From contig NZ_MQMF01000001.1 of NCBI RefSeq assembly GCF_001999465.1, forward strand, positions 1,240,001 to 1,304,000: a stretch of DNA of 64,000 nucleotides, read 5' to 3'. The notes beneath the pieces were generated by a model. That model was not told where the DNA came from. It made no database searches and worked only from the letters and a program-made list of their open reading frames with translations. Made by a program: the position numbers and the translations under genes. This DNA comes from Fictibacillus arsenicus. GTDB taxonomy: Bacteria; Bacillota; Bacilli; Bacillales; Fictibacillaceae. Numbering within the stretch: the stretch's first letter is position 1; each line of letters starts with the position of its first letter. Shown here piece by piece: positions 9,782 to 19,602 of this stretch.

Positions 9782-10729
9782 CTATTTGTCTGCCGGCTGA
9801 TTTCGCTGCAGCAGGATTTGCTCTGCGGCTGTGTAAGGGTCTGTGTTACCTTGCTCTAAATCGGCAAGCCAGGAGAATCCACTTTCTTTTTCATCTGTCC
9901 ACACTTGCTGGAAAATCTCGTGCTGAACAACTTCCATCACTTCACGTTTCAGGTTGGCAAGCTTTCGAATGCTTCCCTCACCGCTCTCTATTAAATACGC
10001 TTTGTGAGCAAGAAGCGCATCCCACAGCTCTTCTAAACCTTTATTTTCAGTAGAGATCGTCTGAACAACAGGCGGCCGGTAAGGGCTGTCGTGTTTAACA
10101 AGATCGAGCATCGCCTCGATCTCTGCCAAGAGCTTTGGAACGCCTGGCATATCCGCTTTGTTGACCACAAACAGGTCTGCGATCTCCATGATTCCTGCTT
10201 TAAAGACCTGCACAACGTCCCCGCTGCCGGGATTCAGAACAACAGCTACAGAGTCTGCAAGTTTCATAATATCAAGCTCAGACTGCCCGACTCCTACTGT
10301 TTCTATTAAAATGACATCAAAACCATAAGCATCCATGAGCCGTACCGTTTCTTTGGTAGAACGGGACAGTCCGCCTAAGCTTCCGCGCGTTCCCATGCTT
10401 CGGATGAACACACCAGGATCAGTAAAATGGTCAGCCATTCTTACACGGTCACCGAGTATGGACCCTCCGCTAAAAGGACTTGTCGGATCTACTGCAACAA
10501 CTGCTACAGTCAAACCTTTGTTTCGCAGAAAGGAAATAAGGCGGTTAACGAGCGAGCTTTTTCCGGCACCGGGTGAACCTGTGATGCCGATCCAATGTGC
10601 GCCTTTTTGCATTGGGTAGATGCTTTTTAGAAGCTCTAGTTTATCGGCTTCGCTGTTCTCGGCAAGTGTGATCGCCTTGGCAAGTGCCCGTTCCTCTTTT
10701 TGCTGGATGCGCTTGGCTAATGGATGCAT
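9782..10729 (-). CDS. meaB: MeaB/ArgK-type GTPase, cobalamin-mutase chaperone
   Basis: The 315-residue G3E-family GTPase protects and reloads adenosylcobalamin-dependent acyl-CoA mutases. The P-loop GITGSPGAGKSS lies near residue 47, the segment GDRVRM follows, and the guanine-binding NKAD is near residue 190. A basic N-terminal helix and a C-terminal dimerisation arm complete the normal length. It is read together with the TetR gene (32 bp gap) and icmF. IcmF already contains its own G-protein domain, so this free MeaB may serve a separate methylmalonyl-CoA mutase outside the window, or both. Confidence 0.93.
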   Translation of the reverse strand: MHPLAKRIQQKEERALAKAITLAENSEADKLELLKSIYPMQKGAHWIGITGSPGAGKSSLVNRLISFLRNKGLTVAVVAVDPTSPFSGGSILGDRVRMADHFTDPGVFIRSMGTRGSLGGLSRSTKETVRLMDAYGFDVILIETVGVGQSELDIMKLADSVAVVLNPGSGDVVQVFKAGIMEIADLFVVNKADMPGVPKLLAEIEAMLDLVKHDSPYRPPVVQTISTENKGLEELWDALLAHKAYLIESGEGSIRKLANLKREVMEVVQHEIFQQVWTDEKESGFSWLADLEQGNTDPYTAAEQILLQRNQPADK

Positions 10730-10768
10730 AGTTTCCTCCTAAAGTGATCTCAAAAAAATTATGGGGGT

Positions 10769-10981
10769 AGTTGATTTCCGCTCCAGGTGCTCCCTTTCCG
10801 CGGGGCGGGCGGTGAGCCTCCTTGCGCTCTGCGCCTTTAAGGGTCTCACCTACATGGAAGTTTTGTGCTCCTGCGTCTACAAGCAAAGACTGACGAAGTA
10901 TGTTCCTCGTCGCATGCCTTGCAAGAAGTATCTTCAGGTAGTTGGCACGCAGGAGTCTCACACCTTCCTCTCCAATCAACT
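10769..10981. repeat. Dispersed palindrome-ended element, long form (copy 1)
   Basis: This 213-bp element begins AGTTGATT and ends AATCAACT, a perfect terminal inverted repeat. Inside it has CTTTCCGCGGGGCG, GCGGTGAGCCTCC and GGAGTCTCACACC, shared with five other copies in the window. It carries the extra internal module (GCTCCTGCGTCTACAAG to TTGGCACGCA) seen only in the copy at 44091. It fills most of the gap between meaB and the acyl-CoA dehydrogenase gene and has no supported gene. Short ORFs running through it are not conserved between copies. Confidence 0.85.
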
Positions 10982-11077
10982 GCAAGGGTGTTTTAAAAAT
11001 CTTGTGTAAGCAAAACTTTGTAAAAAAATCACTTGGCTCGACTGGGAGTTTTTCTAGCGTCGCAAATTTCCTAACTC

Positions 11078-12220
11078 TTAATCTTTTAAAAGCATTTTCG
11101 AAATTACGAGGCGCTGAATTTCCTGCGTGCCTTCGTAAATTTGTGTGATTTTTGCGTCTCTCATATAGCGTTCGACTGGATATTCTTTTGTGTACCCGTA
11201 TCCGCCGAATACTTGAACTGCGTCTGTTGTTACTTCCATTGCAATATCTCCAGCGAAGAGCTTAGACATCGCTGATTCTTTTCCGTATGGAAGACCTTCG
11301 GATTCTCTCCAAGCGGCCTGATAGGTTAAGAGTCTTGCTGCTTCTACTTTAGTAGCCATGTCAGCTAGCTTGAAGCCGATTCCTTGGTTAACACCAATTG
11401 GCTTACCGAACTGTTTGCGTTCTTTTGCGTAATTAACGGATGCGTCAAGTGCACCTTGGGCGATCCCAACAGCTTGAGCAGCGATACCGTTGCGTCCGCC
11501 ATCCAGCGTCATCATCGCGATCTTAAAGCCTTCGCCCTCTTTCCCAAGAAGGTTTTCAGCTGGCACACGGCAATCTTCGAAAATGATCTCTAATGTTGGA
11601 GATGAACGGATCCCTAGCTTCTTTTCTTTTTTACCAAAAGAAAATCCTGGTGTTCCTTTTTCTACGATAAATGCGGAAACTCCTCTTGTTCCTGCATCGA
11701 TATCTGTGCGGGCAAACACGACATAGATTTCTGCGTCACCAGCGTTCGTGATAAAGATTTTAGAACCATTGATGATGTAGTGGTCGCCGTCTTTTTTCGC
11801 AGTTGTCTTCATGTTCCCTGCATCAGATCCAGAACCTGGCTCCGTCAAGCCGTAAGCACCGATCTTCTTACCTTCTGCCATTGGACGAAGGAATTTTTGC
11901 TTTTGCTCTTCTGAACCGAACTTGAAGATCGGCCATCCTGCAAGCGATGTGTGAGCAGAAAGAGTAACACCAACTGACGCACAAACACGCGAAAGTTCTT
12001 CAACAGCAATTACGTAGCCAAGATAGTCTCCGCCGATTCCGCCGTACTCTTCCGGCCAAGGAATACCGCAAAGTCCCAGCTCTCCCATCTGATCAAAAAT
12101 CTCACGGTCGAAACGCTCTTCTTCATCACGCTCAGCCGCTGTCGGTTCTACCTCATTTTTCGCAAAATCACGCACCATCTTACGGATCATTTCGTGTTCT
12201 TCAGATAATAAAAATTGCAT
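11078..12220 (-). CDS. Acyl-CoA dehydrogenase, short/branched chain type
   Basis: This 380-residue flavoenzyme introduces the alpha,beta double bond in acyl-CoA and passes electrons to electron-transfer flavoprotein. Signature segments are [14 protein letters not shown] (FAD/substrate), KIFITNAG and, near the C-terminus, the catalytic-base region [12 protein letters not shown] with Glu in YEGT. It lies 16 bp after a second acyl-CoA dehydrogenase and the two are close paralogues. Context with a butyryl-CoA mutase suggests C4 or branched C4-C5 substrates. The exact chain length is inferred, not shown. Confidence 0.93.
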   Translation of the reverse strand: MQFLLSEEHEMIRKMVRDFAKNEVEPTAAERDEEERFDREIFDQMGELGLCGIPWPEEYGGIGGDYLGYVIAVEELSRVCASVGVTLSAHTSLAGWPIFKFGSEEQKQKFLRPMAEGKKIGAYGLTEPGSGSDAGNMKTTAKKDGDHYIINGSKIFITNAGDAEIYVVFARTDIDAGTRGVSAFIVEKGTPGFSFGKKEKKLGIRSSPTLEIIFEDCRVPAENLLGKEGEGFKIAMMTLDGGRNGIAAQAVGIAQGALDASVNYAKERKQFGKPIGVNQGIGFKLADMATKVEAARLLTYQAAWRESEGLPYGKESAMSKLFAGDIAMEVTTDAVQVFGGYGYTKEYPVERYMRDAKITQIYEGTQEIQRLVISKMLLKD

Positions 12221-12236
12221 CTCTATTCTCTCCCTC

Positions 12237-13376
12237 TTACCCTAGTAGGTGTTTGCTGAGTACCATTCGCTGAATTTCACTTGTTCCTTCGTAGATCTGA
12301 CACACTTTCGCATCACGGAACAGTCTTTCCACCGGATATTCTTTCGTGTAGCCGTATCCGCCGTATACTTGCACAGCTTCGATCGCTGATTTCATCGCTG
12401 TTTCTGAAGCAAAAAGTTTTGCCATCGACGCTTCTTTTCCACAAGACATGTTGTTTGTCTTTAAGTCTGCCGCACGATACGTTAACAGTTTTGCAGCTTC
12501 CACTTCTGTCGCCATGTCAGCCAGCTTGAACCCAAGGCCTTGATTTGCCCCGATCGGCTTGCCGAACTGTTTTCTCTCTTTTGCATAATTCGTTGCATAT
12601 TCTAAGGCAGCTTCTGCGATACCCAAAGATTGTGCAGCGATACCGATCCTGCCCACATCGAGGTTGCTCATCGCAATCTTAAAGCCTTCACCTTCATTGC
12701 CAAGCAGATTTTCAGCAGGAACACGTGCATCCTCAAAAACGATCTCGCACGTGTTTGATCCGCTCAACCCCATTTTTTTCTCTTTTTTTCCTACTGAAAA
12801 CCCTGGCGTATCTTTATCTACGATGAAGGCCGAGATCCCATAGCTGCCTTTGTCTGGTTCCGTTGAAGCAAACACGATATATACATCCGCTTCGCCTGCA
12901 TTTGTAATAAAAATCTTTGAACCGTTCAAGATGTAGTGATCACCTTTTTTTACCGCTCTCGTTTTTAAGCTTGCAGCATCAGAACCTGAACTCGGCTCTG
13001 TTAGTCCGAACGCACCAAGGTACTCTCCACTCGCTAACTTAGGAATGTATTTTTTCTTTTGTTCTTCATTCCCGAAATAAAGGATCGGATTCGTTCCGAC
13101 ACTTGTATGCACAGATAAAATTACACCGATCGTCGCGCTTACTTTAGATAACTCGTTAATCGCGATGATGTATGATGTAAAATCCATTCCTGCACCATTA
13201 TACTCTTCAGGGATCGGAATACCCATAAGCCCAAGCTCCGCCATCTTCTTAATCAGATGACGCGGAAACTCTTCTGTCTCTTCCATATGTTCAATGGCGG
13301 GTGCTATCTCTTTTTGCGCAAAATCCCGTACCATCTTCTGCATCATCTTTTGTTCTTCCGTAAACACGAGGTTCAT
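12237..13376 (-). CDS. Acyl-CoA dehydrogenase, butyryl-CoA type
   Basis: This 379-residue paralogue of the next gene has the same motifs: [25 protein letters not shown], and [12 protein letters not shown] with the catalytic Glu. The ATG at 13376 ([19 protein letters not shown]-terminus) is the normal family start and has GGGGAG upstream; the open frame extends to 13430 without homology. It is probably co-transcribed with the downstream dehydrogenase (16 bp). The 249-bp gap to the hydroxyacyl-CoA dehydrogenase gene could hold its own promoter. Confidence 0.93.
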   Translation of the reverse strand: MNLVFTEEQKMMQKMVRDFAQKEIAPAIEHMEETEEFPRHLIKKMAELGLMGIPIPEEYNGAGMDFTSYIIAINELSKVSATIGVILSVHTSVGTNPILYFGNEEQKKKYIPKLASGEYLGAFGLTEPSSGSDAASLKTRAVKKGDHYILNGSKIFITNAGEADVYIVFASTEPDKGSYGISAFIVDKDTPGFSVGKKEKKMGLSGSNTCEIVFEDARVPAENLLGNEGEGFKIAMSNLDVGRIGIAAQSLGIAEAALEYATNYAKERKQFGKPIGANQGLGFKLADMATEVEAAKLLTYRAADLKTNNMSCGKEASMAKLFASETAMKSAIEAVQVYGGYGYTKEYPVERLFRDAKVCQIYEGTSEIQRMVLSKHLLG

Positions 13377-13601
13377 GCTCTCTCCCCATTTCCTTATTGA
13401 AATGCTGAAATGACCGGTTTGCCCCGACAAGCACTTAACTCTTGACTGAAGACACGCTTTTTATGTCACAAGGCAAGAGAAAAGTGACCTCGAGGGGCTG
13501 GTCATTGAAGCTGGATCTTAAATCTACCTTGAAAAGATGCAGCAAGCATATGTGTTGATCTGTCTTTCTCATAAAAACAAAACAGCATTTTGTCTTTGTG
13601 T

Positions 13602-13614
13602 GGGGTCAGACCCC
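13602..13614. repeat. GGGGTC-A-GACCCC palindrome
   Basis: A perfect 6-1-6 inverted repeat lies just downstream of the 3-hydroxyacyl-CoA dehydrogenase stop, in a C-rich stretch. A very similar palindrome (GAGGTCAGACCTC) occurs upstream of the AmiS/UreI gene at 27924. It may be a REP-like unit or a short hairpin; no T-run follows. Confidence 0.5.
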
Positions 13615-13625
13615 TACCCCCACCC

Positions 13626-14477
13626 CTATGCGTAGGTGTAGAAGCCTTTGCCTGTCTTCTTGCCTAACCATCCAGCTTTTACGTACTTTCTTAAGAGCGG
13701 GCACGGGCGGTACTTATCATCGCCGAAGCCTTCATGCAGCGTTTCCATGATGTACAGGCATGTATCGAGTCCGATAAAGTCTGCTAGCGTCAACGGTCCC
13801 ATCGGGTGGTTCATTCCGAGTTTCATAATCTCGTCAACCGCTTCTGGTGTTGCAACGCCTTCGTAGACTGCGAAGATTGCTTCGTTGATCATTGGCATTA
13901 AAATGCGGTTTGAGATGAAACCAGGGAAGTCGTTTACTTCTACGGGTACTTTTGAAAGTTTCCTCGATACCGCTTCGATGGTTTCGTAAACATCATCAGA
14001 CGTTTGCAAACCGCGGATGATTTCTACTAGTTTCATAACCGGAACTGGATTCATGAAGTGCATGCCGATCACTTTTTCAGGACGTTCTGTAGCTGCTGCA
14101 ATTTCTGTAATCGGAAGAGAAGATGTGTTTGATGCTAAAATCGTGTGGTCTGGCGCATACTGATCCAGCATTTTAAACAGCTGCGTTTTCACGTCCATGT
14201 TCTCCACGACCGCCTCGATTACGAGGTCTGCTTTAGATGCATTCTCTAGAGATACCGATGTTGTCAGACGGGAAAGAATCGTTTCTTTTTCACTTTCCTC
14301 CATGCGTCCTTTTTCAACTTGGCGATTTAAGTTCTTCTGAATATTTCCGAATCCTTTTTCTACAAATTCATCCTTAATATCATGTAAAATCACATCGTAG
14401 CCTGCCATGGCACAAACTTGTGCGATCCCTGATCCCATCTGTCCTGCGCCAATCACCATAATTTGATTTATGCTCAC
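13626..14477 (-). CDS. 3-hydroxybutyryl-CoA dehydrogenase
   Basis: The 283-residue enzyme oxidises 3-hydroxybutyryl-CoA to acetoacetyl-CoA with NAD(P). The Rossmann motif [20 protein letters not shown] is at residues 9-28, the catalytic-His segment [13 protein letters not shown] is near residue 140, and the C-terminal helical domain ([17 protein letters not shown]) is complete. It is the short single-domain type (Hbd/MmgB). It lies 15 bp after the thiolase gene, so the two are one operon. Confidence 0.94.
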   Translation of the reverse strand: MSINQIMVIGAGQMGSGIAQVCAMAGYDVILHDIKDEFVEKGFGNIQKNLNRQVEKGRMEESEKETILSRLTTSVSLENASKADLVIEAVVENMDVKTQLFKMLDQYAPDHTILASNTSSLPITEIAAATERPEKVIGMHFMNPVPVMKLVEIIRGLQTSDDVYETIEAVSRKLSKVPVEVNDFPGFISNRILMPMINEAIFAVYEGVATPEAVDEIMKLGMNHPMGPLTLADFIGLDTCLYIMETLHEGFGDDKYRPCPLLRKYVKAGWLGKKTGKGFYTYA

Positions 14478-14492
14478 TTACTCTTCCTCCTT

Positions 14493-15677
14493 TTATGCTT
14501 TTACTTCTACTAAAATCGCGTCACCTTGACCGCCGCCTGAACAGATCGAAGCGATCCCAAGTCCGCCGCCGCGTCGTTTTAATTCATGGATCAATGTAAG
14601 AACGATGCGTGTGCCGCTTGCTCCAATCGGATGACCAAGCGCTACTGCGCCGCCATTTACGTTTACTTTTTCAAGATCTAACCCTGCAAGCTCTGCACTT
14701 GTTAAAGCGACAGCTGCGAATGCTTCATTGATTTCAAAAAGGTCGATTTCTTCTAACGTTTTTCCTGTTTTCTTTAAAAGCTCTTTAATGACAAGCCCTG
14801 GCGTTTTTGGGAAATCCTTTGCCTCAACTGCGATTGCTGTGTGACCTAAGATCGTCGCCATCACTTCTTTTCCTTCTTTTGCAGCGCGTTCTTCACTCAT
14901 CACAACGACTGCAGCCGCACCGTCATTTACTCCTGGCGCATTTCCTGCTGTAATCGTTCCATCTTGTGAAAAAACAGGTCTTAATTTTGCGAGAGACTCA
15001 ACAGAAGTATCCTTTCGCGGCGATTCATCTTCTGAAACAATGATCGGATCACCTTTTCGCTGAGGAACTTCAACAGGAACGATCTCTTCAGCAAACACAT
15101 TGTTATCTGCCGCTTTAACAGCAAGGCTGTGACTTCTGTATGCCCACTCGTCTTGGCGCACACGTGAGATCTCCATCTCATTTGCCACATCGTTTCCGTA
15201 GATGCCCATATGAACCCCAGTGAACGTGCACGTCAAACCGTCATGCACCATAAGATCTTTCACAGAGCTGTCACCCATTCGAAGACCCCAGCGTGCTTTC
15301 GGTAAAATATACGGAGCATTGCTCATGGATTCCATTCCGCCTGCTACGATCACTTCTTCATCGCCTGCACGGATGATCTGATCTGCCATCGTAATCGAAC
15401 GAAGACCTGAAGCACATACTTTGTTGATCGTCTCGGTCTTTGTTTCCCAAGGCAGTCCTGCTTTTTGTGCAGCCTGACGAGAAGGAATCTGGCCTTGCCC
15501 GCCTTGAAGAACACATCCTAAAATCACTTCATCAACCGATTCAGGAGAAACACCTCCGCGCTGAAGCGCTTCTTTAATTGCGATTCCACCTAAGTCGGAA
15601 GCAGTCAAAGAGCTCAATCCCCCGCCGAATTTTCCTACTGGTGTACGTGCCCCGCTGACGATTACTGATCTAGTCAT
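14493..15677 (-). CDS. Acetyl-CoA C-acetyltransferase (thiolase)
   Basis: This 394-residue thiolase cleaves acetoacetyl-CoA with CoA into two acetyl-CoA, or does the reverse. The nucleophilic Cys lies in [11 protein letters not shown] (about residue 88), the His in GHPIGASG (about 350) and the second Cys in [11 protein letters not shown] (about 380). The ribosome site GGGAGG lies 8 bases before the ATG. Upstream are a full-consensus cre and a TetR-type operator, so the gene probably starts its own transcript after fadF and is repressed by both glucose and absence of acyl-CoA. Confidence 0.95.
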   Translation of the reverse strand: MTRSVIVSGARTPVGKFGGGLSSLTASDLGGIAIKEALQRGGVSPESVDEVILGCVLQGGQGQIPSRQAAQKAGLPWETKTETINKVCASGLRSITMADQIIRAGDEEVIVAGGMESMSNAPYILPKARWGLRMGDSSVKDLMVHDGLTCTFTGVHMGIYGNDVANEMEISRVRQDEWAYRSHSLAVKAADNNVFAEEIVPVEVPQRKGDPIIVSEDESPRKDTSVESLAKLRPVFSQDGTITAGNAPGVNDGAAAVVVMSEERAAKEGKEVMATILGHTAIAVEAKDFPKTPGLVIKELLKKTGKTLEEIDLFEINEAFAAVALTSAELAGLDLEKVNVNGGAVALGHPIGASGTRIVLTLIHELKRRGGGLGIASICSGGGQGDAILVEVKA

Positions 15678-15709
15678 ACAAAAACCTCCCGTATTTATTG
15701 AACTCTCTT

Positions 15710-15724
15710 AGTAAACGCTTTCAA
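15710..15724 (-). promoter_or_regulatory. CcpA cre site before the thiolase gene
   Basis: Read on the minus strand the 15-mer TTGAAAGCGTTTACT matches the cre consensus WTGNAANCGNWNNCW at every fixed position. It ends about 33 bp before the thiolase ATG, a position that usually gives repression on rapidly used sugars. Confidence 0.75.
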
Positions 15725-15752
15725 AAGAATCTTTTTAAAGACCCTGGACTTG

Positions 15753-15770
15753 CCGAGCGAACGCTCAGTC
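15753..15770 (-). promoter_or_regulatory. Putative TetR/FadR-type operator before the thiolase gene
   Basis: On the minus strand GACTGAGCGTTCGCTCGG is an imperfect inverted repeat (GAGCG-TT-CGCTC). It matches position for position the repeat upstream of fadF (GACTGAATGCTCATTCAT) in the pattern GACTGA-RYG-NTC-RYTC. Shared use at two promoters of one pathway supports an operator. Confidence 0.55.
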
Positions 15771-15787
15771 ACCTAAAAATCAAGCAT

Positions 15788-15816
15788 GAAGCTGCCGGCA
15801 CAAAACCAGGCAGCTC
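15788..15816 (-). terminator. Hairpin after fadF
   Basis: GAGCTGCC pairs with GGCAGCTTC on the minus strand, 20 bp past the fadF stop. Only a short, interrupted T stretch follows, so this is probably a partial terminator that separates fadF from the thiolase operon. Confidence 0.5.
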
Positions 15817-15833
15817 ATACATATAAAATTCAA

Positions 15834-17966
15834 TTACTGAAGAACTTCTTGTTTTTGCGTGCCAAACAAAGATTTCTCCAAGATTTCCACAACATCTAAC
15901 GTTTGAACTTGATCTTCCACTTCCTTCGCTTTCGTTCCATCACTTAACATCGTTAAACAGTATGGACATCCGCTTCCGATCATGGTTGGATTAACAGCTA
16001 GGGCCTGCTCTGTACGAGCGACGTTTACACGCGAGCCTGCTTTTTCTTCCATCCACATCATTCCTCCGCCAGCTCCGCAGCACATTCCGTTTTGACGGTT
16101 GCGGTCCATCTCAACGACCTTAACGCCCGGAATGGCTTTTAAAATATCACGAGGCGGCTCGTATACTTCGTTATAGCGGCCAAGGTAGCATGAATCGTGA
16201 TACGTAATCGTTTCATTTACTTCATACTTAGGCTTAATTCTTCCTTCTTTGATCCATTCAGCCAAAAGCTCCGTATGGTGATAAACTTCTGCCTTCAGAC
16301 CAAACTCAGGATACTCATTTTTAAAGGTGTTATAAGCATGCGGGTCGATCGTAATGATCTTCTTCACATCATGCTTTTCAAACAATGCGATGTTTGCATT
16401 CGCCATCTCTTGGAACATGAACTCGTTGCCAAGACGGCGTGCAGTATCACCTGAGTTTTTCTCTTTGTTACCTAAAATCGCATACGTGATACCCGCTTCG
16501 TTCATGATCTTAGCAAGTGAAAGAGCAATCTTCTGTGAACGGTTGTCATAAGCACCCATCGAACTTACCCAGAACAGATACTCGAACTCTTCCCCTGCTT
16601 TTTCTTTCTCTTTTACTGTTGGAACGACGATATCTTCTTTCAGTTCACGCCAGTTCTCACGCTCTTTTTTCGAGATCCCCCAAGGGTTTCCTTGCTTTTC
16701 AATATTCTTGATCGCACGCTGCGCTTCAGGATCCATCTTTCCTTCCGTCAAGACAAGGTAACGGCGCATATCGATGATTTTATCTACGTGCTCATTCATT
16801 ACCGGACATTGGTCTTCACAGTTTCGGCAAGTCGTGCATGCCCAGATTTCTTCTTCAGTCATCACTTCGCCAATCATCTCAACGTCATAAGAAAGAGCAG
16901 ATGAACCGTCAGTTGCTGCAGCCGTTTCCTGTGCTCCTTGACCTCTCGCTTCAAATGCGATCTGGTTGCCTTTTGTGTTTGAGAACGCAAAGGCTGGCAT
17001 CCAAGGTGTGCGGGAAGTAACAGCAGCTCCCTTTTCTGTTAAGTGATCACGCAATTTCACGATCATATCCATCGGTGAAAGCATCTTCCCTGTGCCTGTC
17101 GCCGGACAAACATTTGTACAGCGTCCGCACTCTACACAGGCATAAAGGTCAACAAGCTGCTTCTGATTGAAGTCTTCAATCTTGTTAACACCGAAAACTT
17201 CCTGTGTCTCATCTTCAAAATTGATTGATGATAACTTTCCTATTTTATCTTTACGGCCAAGCCACACGTTAAGCGGACCAGCAATTAAATGTGCGTGCTT
17301 TGACTGTGGTACATACACTAAGAATGTTAATAAGAACAGCAAATGGATCCACCAGGAGATGAAGAATACAACAGCAGCTCCCGTTTTTCCTAAAAAGCCA
17401 AGACCCATTGCAAGTCCTGATGCAATAGGCGCCGTCCATTCGTACGGAAGGTCGTGCCAAATAATTTCGGCCGCGTTTCCGAGCAAAACGGAAAGCATCA
17501 AACCGCCGATGAACAATAGAACGAGACCTGATTTAAAACCGCGCTTTAGACGGACAAGCTTTTCAACATATCTTCTGTAGAAAGCCCAAACGACCGCAAC
17601 TAAAATCATCGTCGTTACGATCTCCTGGAAGAACGTAAACCCAGGATAAAGCGGACCTAAAGGCAGATGGGAGCCAGGTGCAAGCCCTTTCCATATAAAA
17701 TCAATCGCTCCAAACTGGACTAAGATAAATCCATAAAAGAACATAACGTGAATAATTCCGCTTTTTTTATCTTTTAAAAGCTTCTTTTGTCCAAAGACAT
17801 TGACTAGCACTGCTTTAATTCTTTCTTGTACGGTATGATTAAACTCTACTTTTTTACCAAGCTTTATAAATTCATACCTTGTTTTAACCACATAAGCGAA
17901 CAAAAATAGTGCGTAAGCGGTTACAAAAAGAAACGCAATCCAGTTTGCAATCATTAAGCCGTCCAT
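15834..17966 (-). CDS. fadF: FadF-type membrane iron-sulfur oxidoreductase
   Basis: This is a 710-residue protein. The N-terminal part has about six membrane helices (nitrate-reductase gamma-like). Two 4Fe-4S motifs follow: CVECGRCTNVCP near residue 270 and CTTCRNCEDQCP near residue 390. Two CCG-type cysteine-rich domains end the protein (CCGAGGGMMW near 640). It is thought to take electrons from reduced electron-transfer flavoprotein of acyl-CoA dehydrogenases into the quinone pool. The ATG at 17966 has AAGGGAGAG upstream. In B. subtilis fadF sits beside acdA and clsB as here. A TetR-type operator overlaps its promoter. Confidence 0.92.
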   Translation of the reverse strand: MDGLMIANWIAFLFVTAYALFLFAYVVKTRYEFIKLGKKVEFNHTVQERIKAVLVNVFGQKKLLKDKKSGIIHVMFFYGFILVQFGAIDFIWKGLAPGSHLPLGPLYPGFTFFQEIVTTMILVAVVWAFYRRYVEKLVRLKRGFKSGLVLLFIGGLMLSVLLGNAAEIIWHDLPYEWTAPIASGLAMGLGFLGKTGAAVVFFISWWIHLLFLLTFLVYVPQSKHAHLIAGPLNVWLGRKDKIGKLSSINFEDETQEVFGVNKIEDFNQKQLVDLYACVECGRCTNVCPATGTGKMLSPMDMIVKLRDHLTEKGAAVTSRTPWMPAFAFSNTKGNQIAFEARGQGAQETAAATDGSSALSYDVEMIGEVMTEEEIWACTTCRNCEDQCPVMNEHVDKIIDMRRYLVLTEGKMDPEAQRAIKNIEKQGNPWGISKKERENWRELKEDIVVPTVKEKEKAGEEFEYLFWVSSMGAYDNRSQKIALSLAKIMNEAGITYAILGNKEKNSGDTARRLGNEFMFQEMANANIALFEKHDVKKIITIDPHAYNTFKNEYPEFGLKAEVYHHTELLAEWIKEGRIKPKYEVNETITYHDSCYLGRYNEVYEPPRDILKAIPGVKVVEMDRNRQNGMCCGAGGGMMWMEEKAGSRVNVARTEQALAVNPTMIGSGCPYCLTMLSDGTKAKEVEDQVQTLDVVEILEKSLFGTQKQEVLQ

Positions 17967-18047
17967 CACTTTCTCTCCCTTCCAATGCTGCTATTCCATA
18001 TTTCTTTCTCTTTCAACTATTCTAATAAAAAATAATTTTCTGACATC

Positions 18048-18053
18048 ATTATA
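18048..18053 (-). promoter_or_regulatory. Probable -10 element of fadF
   Basis: TATAAT on the minus strand, about 80 bp before the fadF start. The -35 region that would lie 16-18 bp upstream falls inside the inverted repeat at 18066-18083. Confidence 0.5.
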
Positions 18054-18065
18054 TCATAAAAAATA

Positions 18066-18083
18066 AATGAATGAGCATTCAGT
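18066..18083 (-). promoter_or_regulatory. Putative TetR/FadR-type operator before fadF
   Basis: The inverted repeat TGAATG-CT-CATTCA, extended to GACTGAATGCTCATTCAT on the minus strand, resembles the B. subtilis FadR box (TGAATGA..TCATTCA). It overlaps the expected -35 of fadF, so a bound repressor would block initiation. A matching site precedes the thiolase gene. Confidence 0.6.
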
Positions 18084-18168
18084 CGGATTTAATTGTAAAA
18101 TTTTTTAGTGCTTTTATTTATGCAGGGTATACTAATACGAAAGTTTGCAGAAGGAGGAGTTATTTCAG

Positions 18169-19353
18169 ATGTGGATCGTTCCTTTACTAGCAATCCTATG
18201 CATCTTAGCATGGATTGATTTTTATTTTGGCCATAAAAAACAAGTCAGTCTGGAATTGCCTCCATCGACGGCAAAAGGAGAAATGCAATTTTTATCAACC
18301 GGCTATCATTTTTTTGATGCACTTTTTGATGATATAAAGAATGCAGCTGAATATATTCACATTCAATTCTATATTTTGCGTGATGATGAACTTGGACAAG
18401 AGCTTTGTTCTCTTTTAATCCAAAAAGCACAGAAAGGCGTTAAAGTCAGGCTGCTGCTCGACCTTCTAGGAAGCCATGGGGTTAAAAAAGAAACCATCCA
18501 AACATTAAAAAAAGCCGGCATTCATTTTCAATACAGCAACAAACCTGGATTTCCCTATTTTCTTTATCGGGTCAACCACCGAAATCATCGTAAAGTAGCT
18601 ATTATTGACGGGAAAATCGGGTATGCAGGCGGTTATAATGTCGGGAACGAGTATATCGGAAAAGATACCAAACTCGGGGATTGGCGTGATTACCACATGC
18701 GCTTAAAAGGGTCTGTCGTTGGAGCGCTTCAGCAATCGTTTAATAACGATTGGAATGTGGCTTCTGGAGAAGATTTAAAAATAGTCGCTGCAACGGGGAT
18801 GGCTGATTTATCCCATAAAGATTTTATGCTCGTTCATTCTAATGGAAGTGCGGTCTACCGATTCTTTTATGAAAAGATTCAGCGTTCGAAAAAAAGCATC
18901 TTAATTGGTTCACCTTACTTCATTCCGGGTAAAAAGATGAACAGGGCACTTCTCAGGGCTTTAAAAAGAGGCGTCAAACTCACATTGATCGTTCCGATGA
19001 ATCCCGATCATGCTCTTGTTCAAGAAGCATCCTATATCTATTTAAAACCGCTCTTAGAAGCTGGCGCAGAAATCTATCAGTTTCACGAAGGGTTCTATCA
19101 TTCAAAAGTGCTGATGTTTGATGAACAAATCTGCGATATTGGAACGGCGAACTTTGACTTCCGCAGCTTCTTTTTTAACGATGAAATCAACTGCATATTT
19201 ACAGACAAAGATTATATTCAAGAAGTAAAAAAGGTGATTGAATCCGATCTGGCACGATCTGAAAAACTGACGCTGAAACGGCTTAAAAAAATCCGAACCC
19301 TTAAAGTCCGCCTCAAGGAAGCAGCCGGGTTTATTATTTCGCCATTCTTATAA
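18169..19353 (+). CDS. clsB: Cardiolipin synthase ClsB (YwjE-like)
   Basis: The 394-residue phospholipase-D family enzyme condenses two phosphatidylglycerols into cardiolipin at the membrane. It has one N-terminal membrane helix (residues 2-18) and two HKD motifs: HRKVAIIDG near residue 145 followed by GGYN, and HSKVLMFDE near 310 followed by GTANFD. The ATG at 18169 has AAGGAGGAG 9 bases upstream; an in-frame TTG at 18145 lies inside no good ribosome site. It is divergent from fadF, as ywjE is next to ywjF in B. subtilis. One rather than two membrane helices marks the YwjE branch. Confidence 0.93.
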   Translation: MWIVPLLAILCILAWIDFYFGHKKQVSLELPPSTAKGEMQFLSTGYHFFDALFDDIKNAAEYIHIQFYILRDDELGQELCSLLIQKAQKGVKVRLLLDLLGSHGVKKETIQTLKKAGIHFQYSNKPGFPYFLYRVNHRNHRKVAIIDGKIGYAGGYNVGNEYIGKDTKLGDWRDYHMRLKGSVVGALQQSFNNDWNVASGEDLKIVAATGMADLSHKDFMLVHSNGSAVYRFFYEKIQRSKKSILIGSPYFIPGKKMNRALLRALKRGVKLTLIVPMNPDHALVQEASYIYLKPLLEAGAEIYQFHEGFYHSKVLMFDEQICDIGTANFDFRSFFFNDEINCIFTDKDYIQEVKKVIESDLARSEKLTLKRLKKIRTLKVRLKEAAGFIISPFL

Positions 19354-19391
19354 GCAATCTTGTCGTTGTAACCATAGAGGCTTGAGTGAGA

Positions 19392-19522
19392 GGTTGATTT
19401 GCGCTCCAGGATACTCGCTTTCCGCGGGGCGGGCGGTGAGCCTCCTGCCGCTTTGCGCCTTTAGGCGTCTCACCTGTCCCACTCGTCCCGCAGGAGTCTC
19501 GCACCTTACGCTCCAATCAACT
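19392..19522. repeat. Dispersed palindrome-ended element, short form (copy 2)
   Basis: This 131-bp copy begins GGTTGATT and ends AATCAACT, with the conserved core CTTTCCGCGGGGCGGGCGG, GTCTCACCTGTCCCACTC and GGAGTCTCGCACC. The flank TGTCAATGAAG after the right end is also present after the copies at 31262 (variant) and 59544. It lies between clsB and uvsE. Confidence 0.85.
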
Positions 19523-19602
19523 TGTCAATGAAGTGTATCAGAAAAAATCATAAGCAACCGTTTTAGAGAAGAACTTTTAATAAAGACATTAGGGGGCCGA
19601 AA

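Noticed and set aside
10761-11009. ORFs running through the dispersed element (also at 44083 and 59509)
   Set aside because: They arise from the GC-rich repeat core, differ in frame and end between copies and have no ribosome sites.
13602-13614. GntR/FadR operator after the hydroxyacyl-CoA dehydrogenase gene
   Set aside because: The palindrome lies at a gene end rather than a promoter and such GGGGTC-GACCCC strings occur as REP-like units, so an operator is not supported here.
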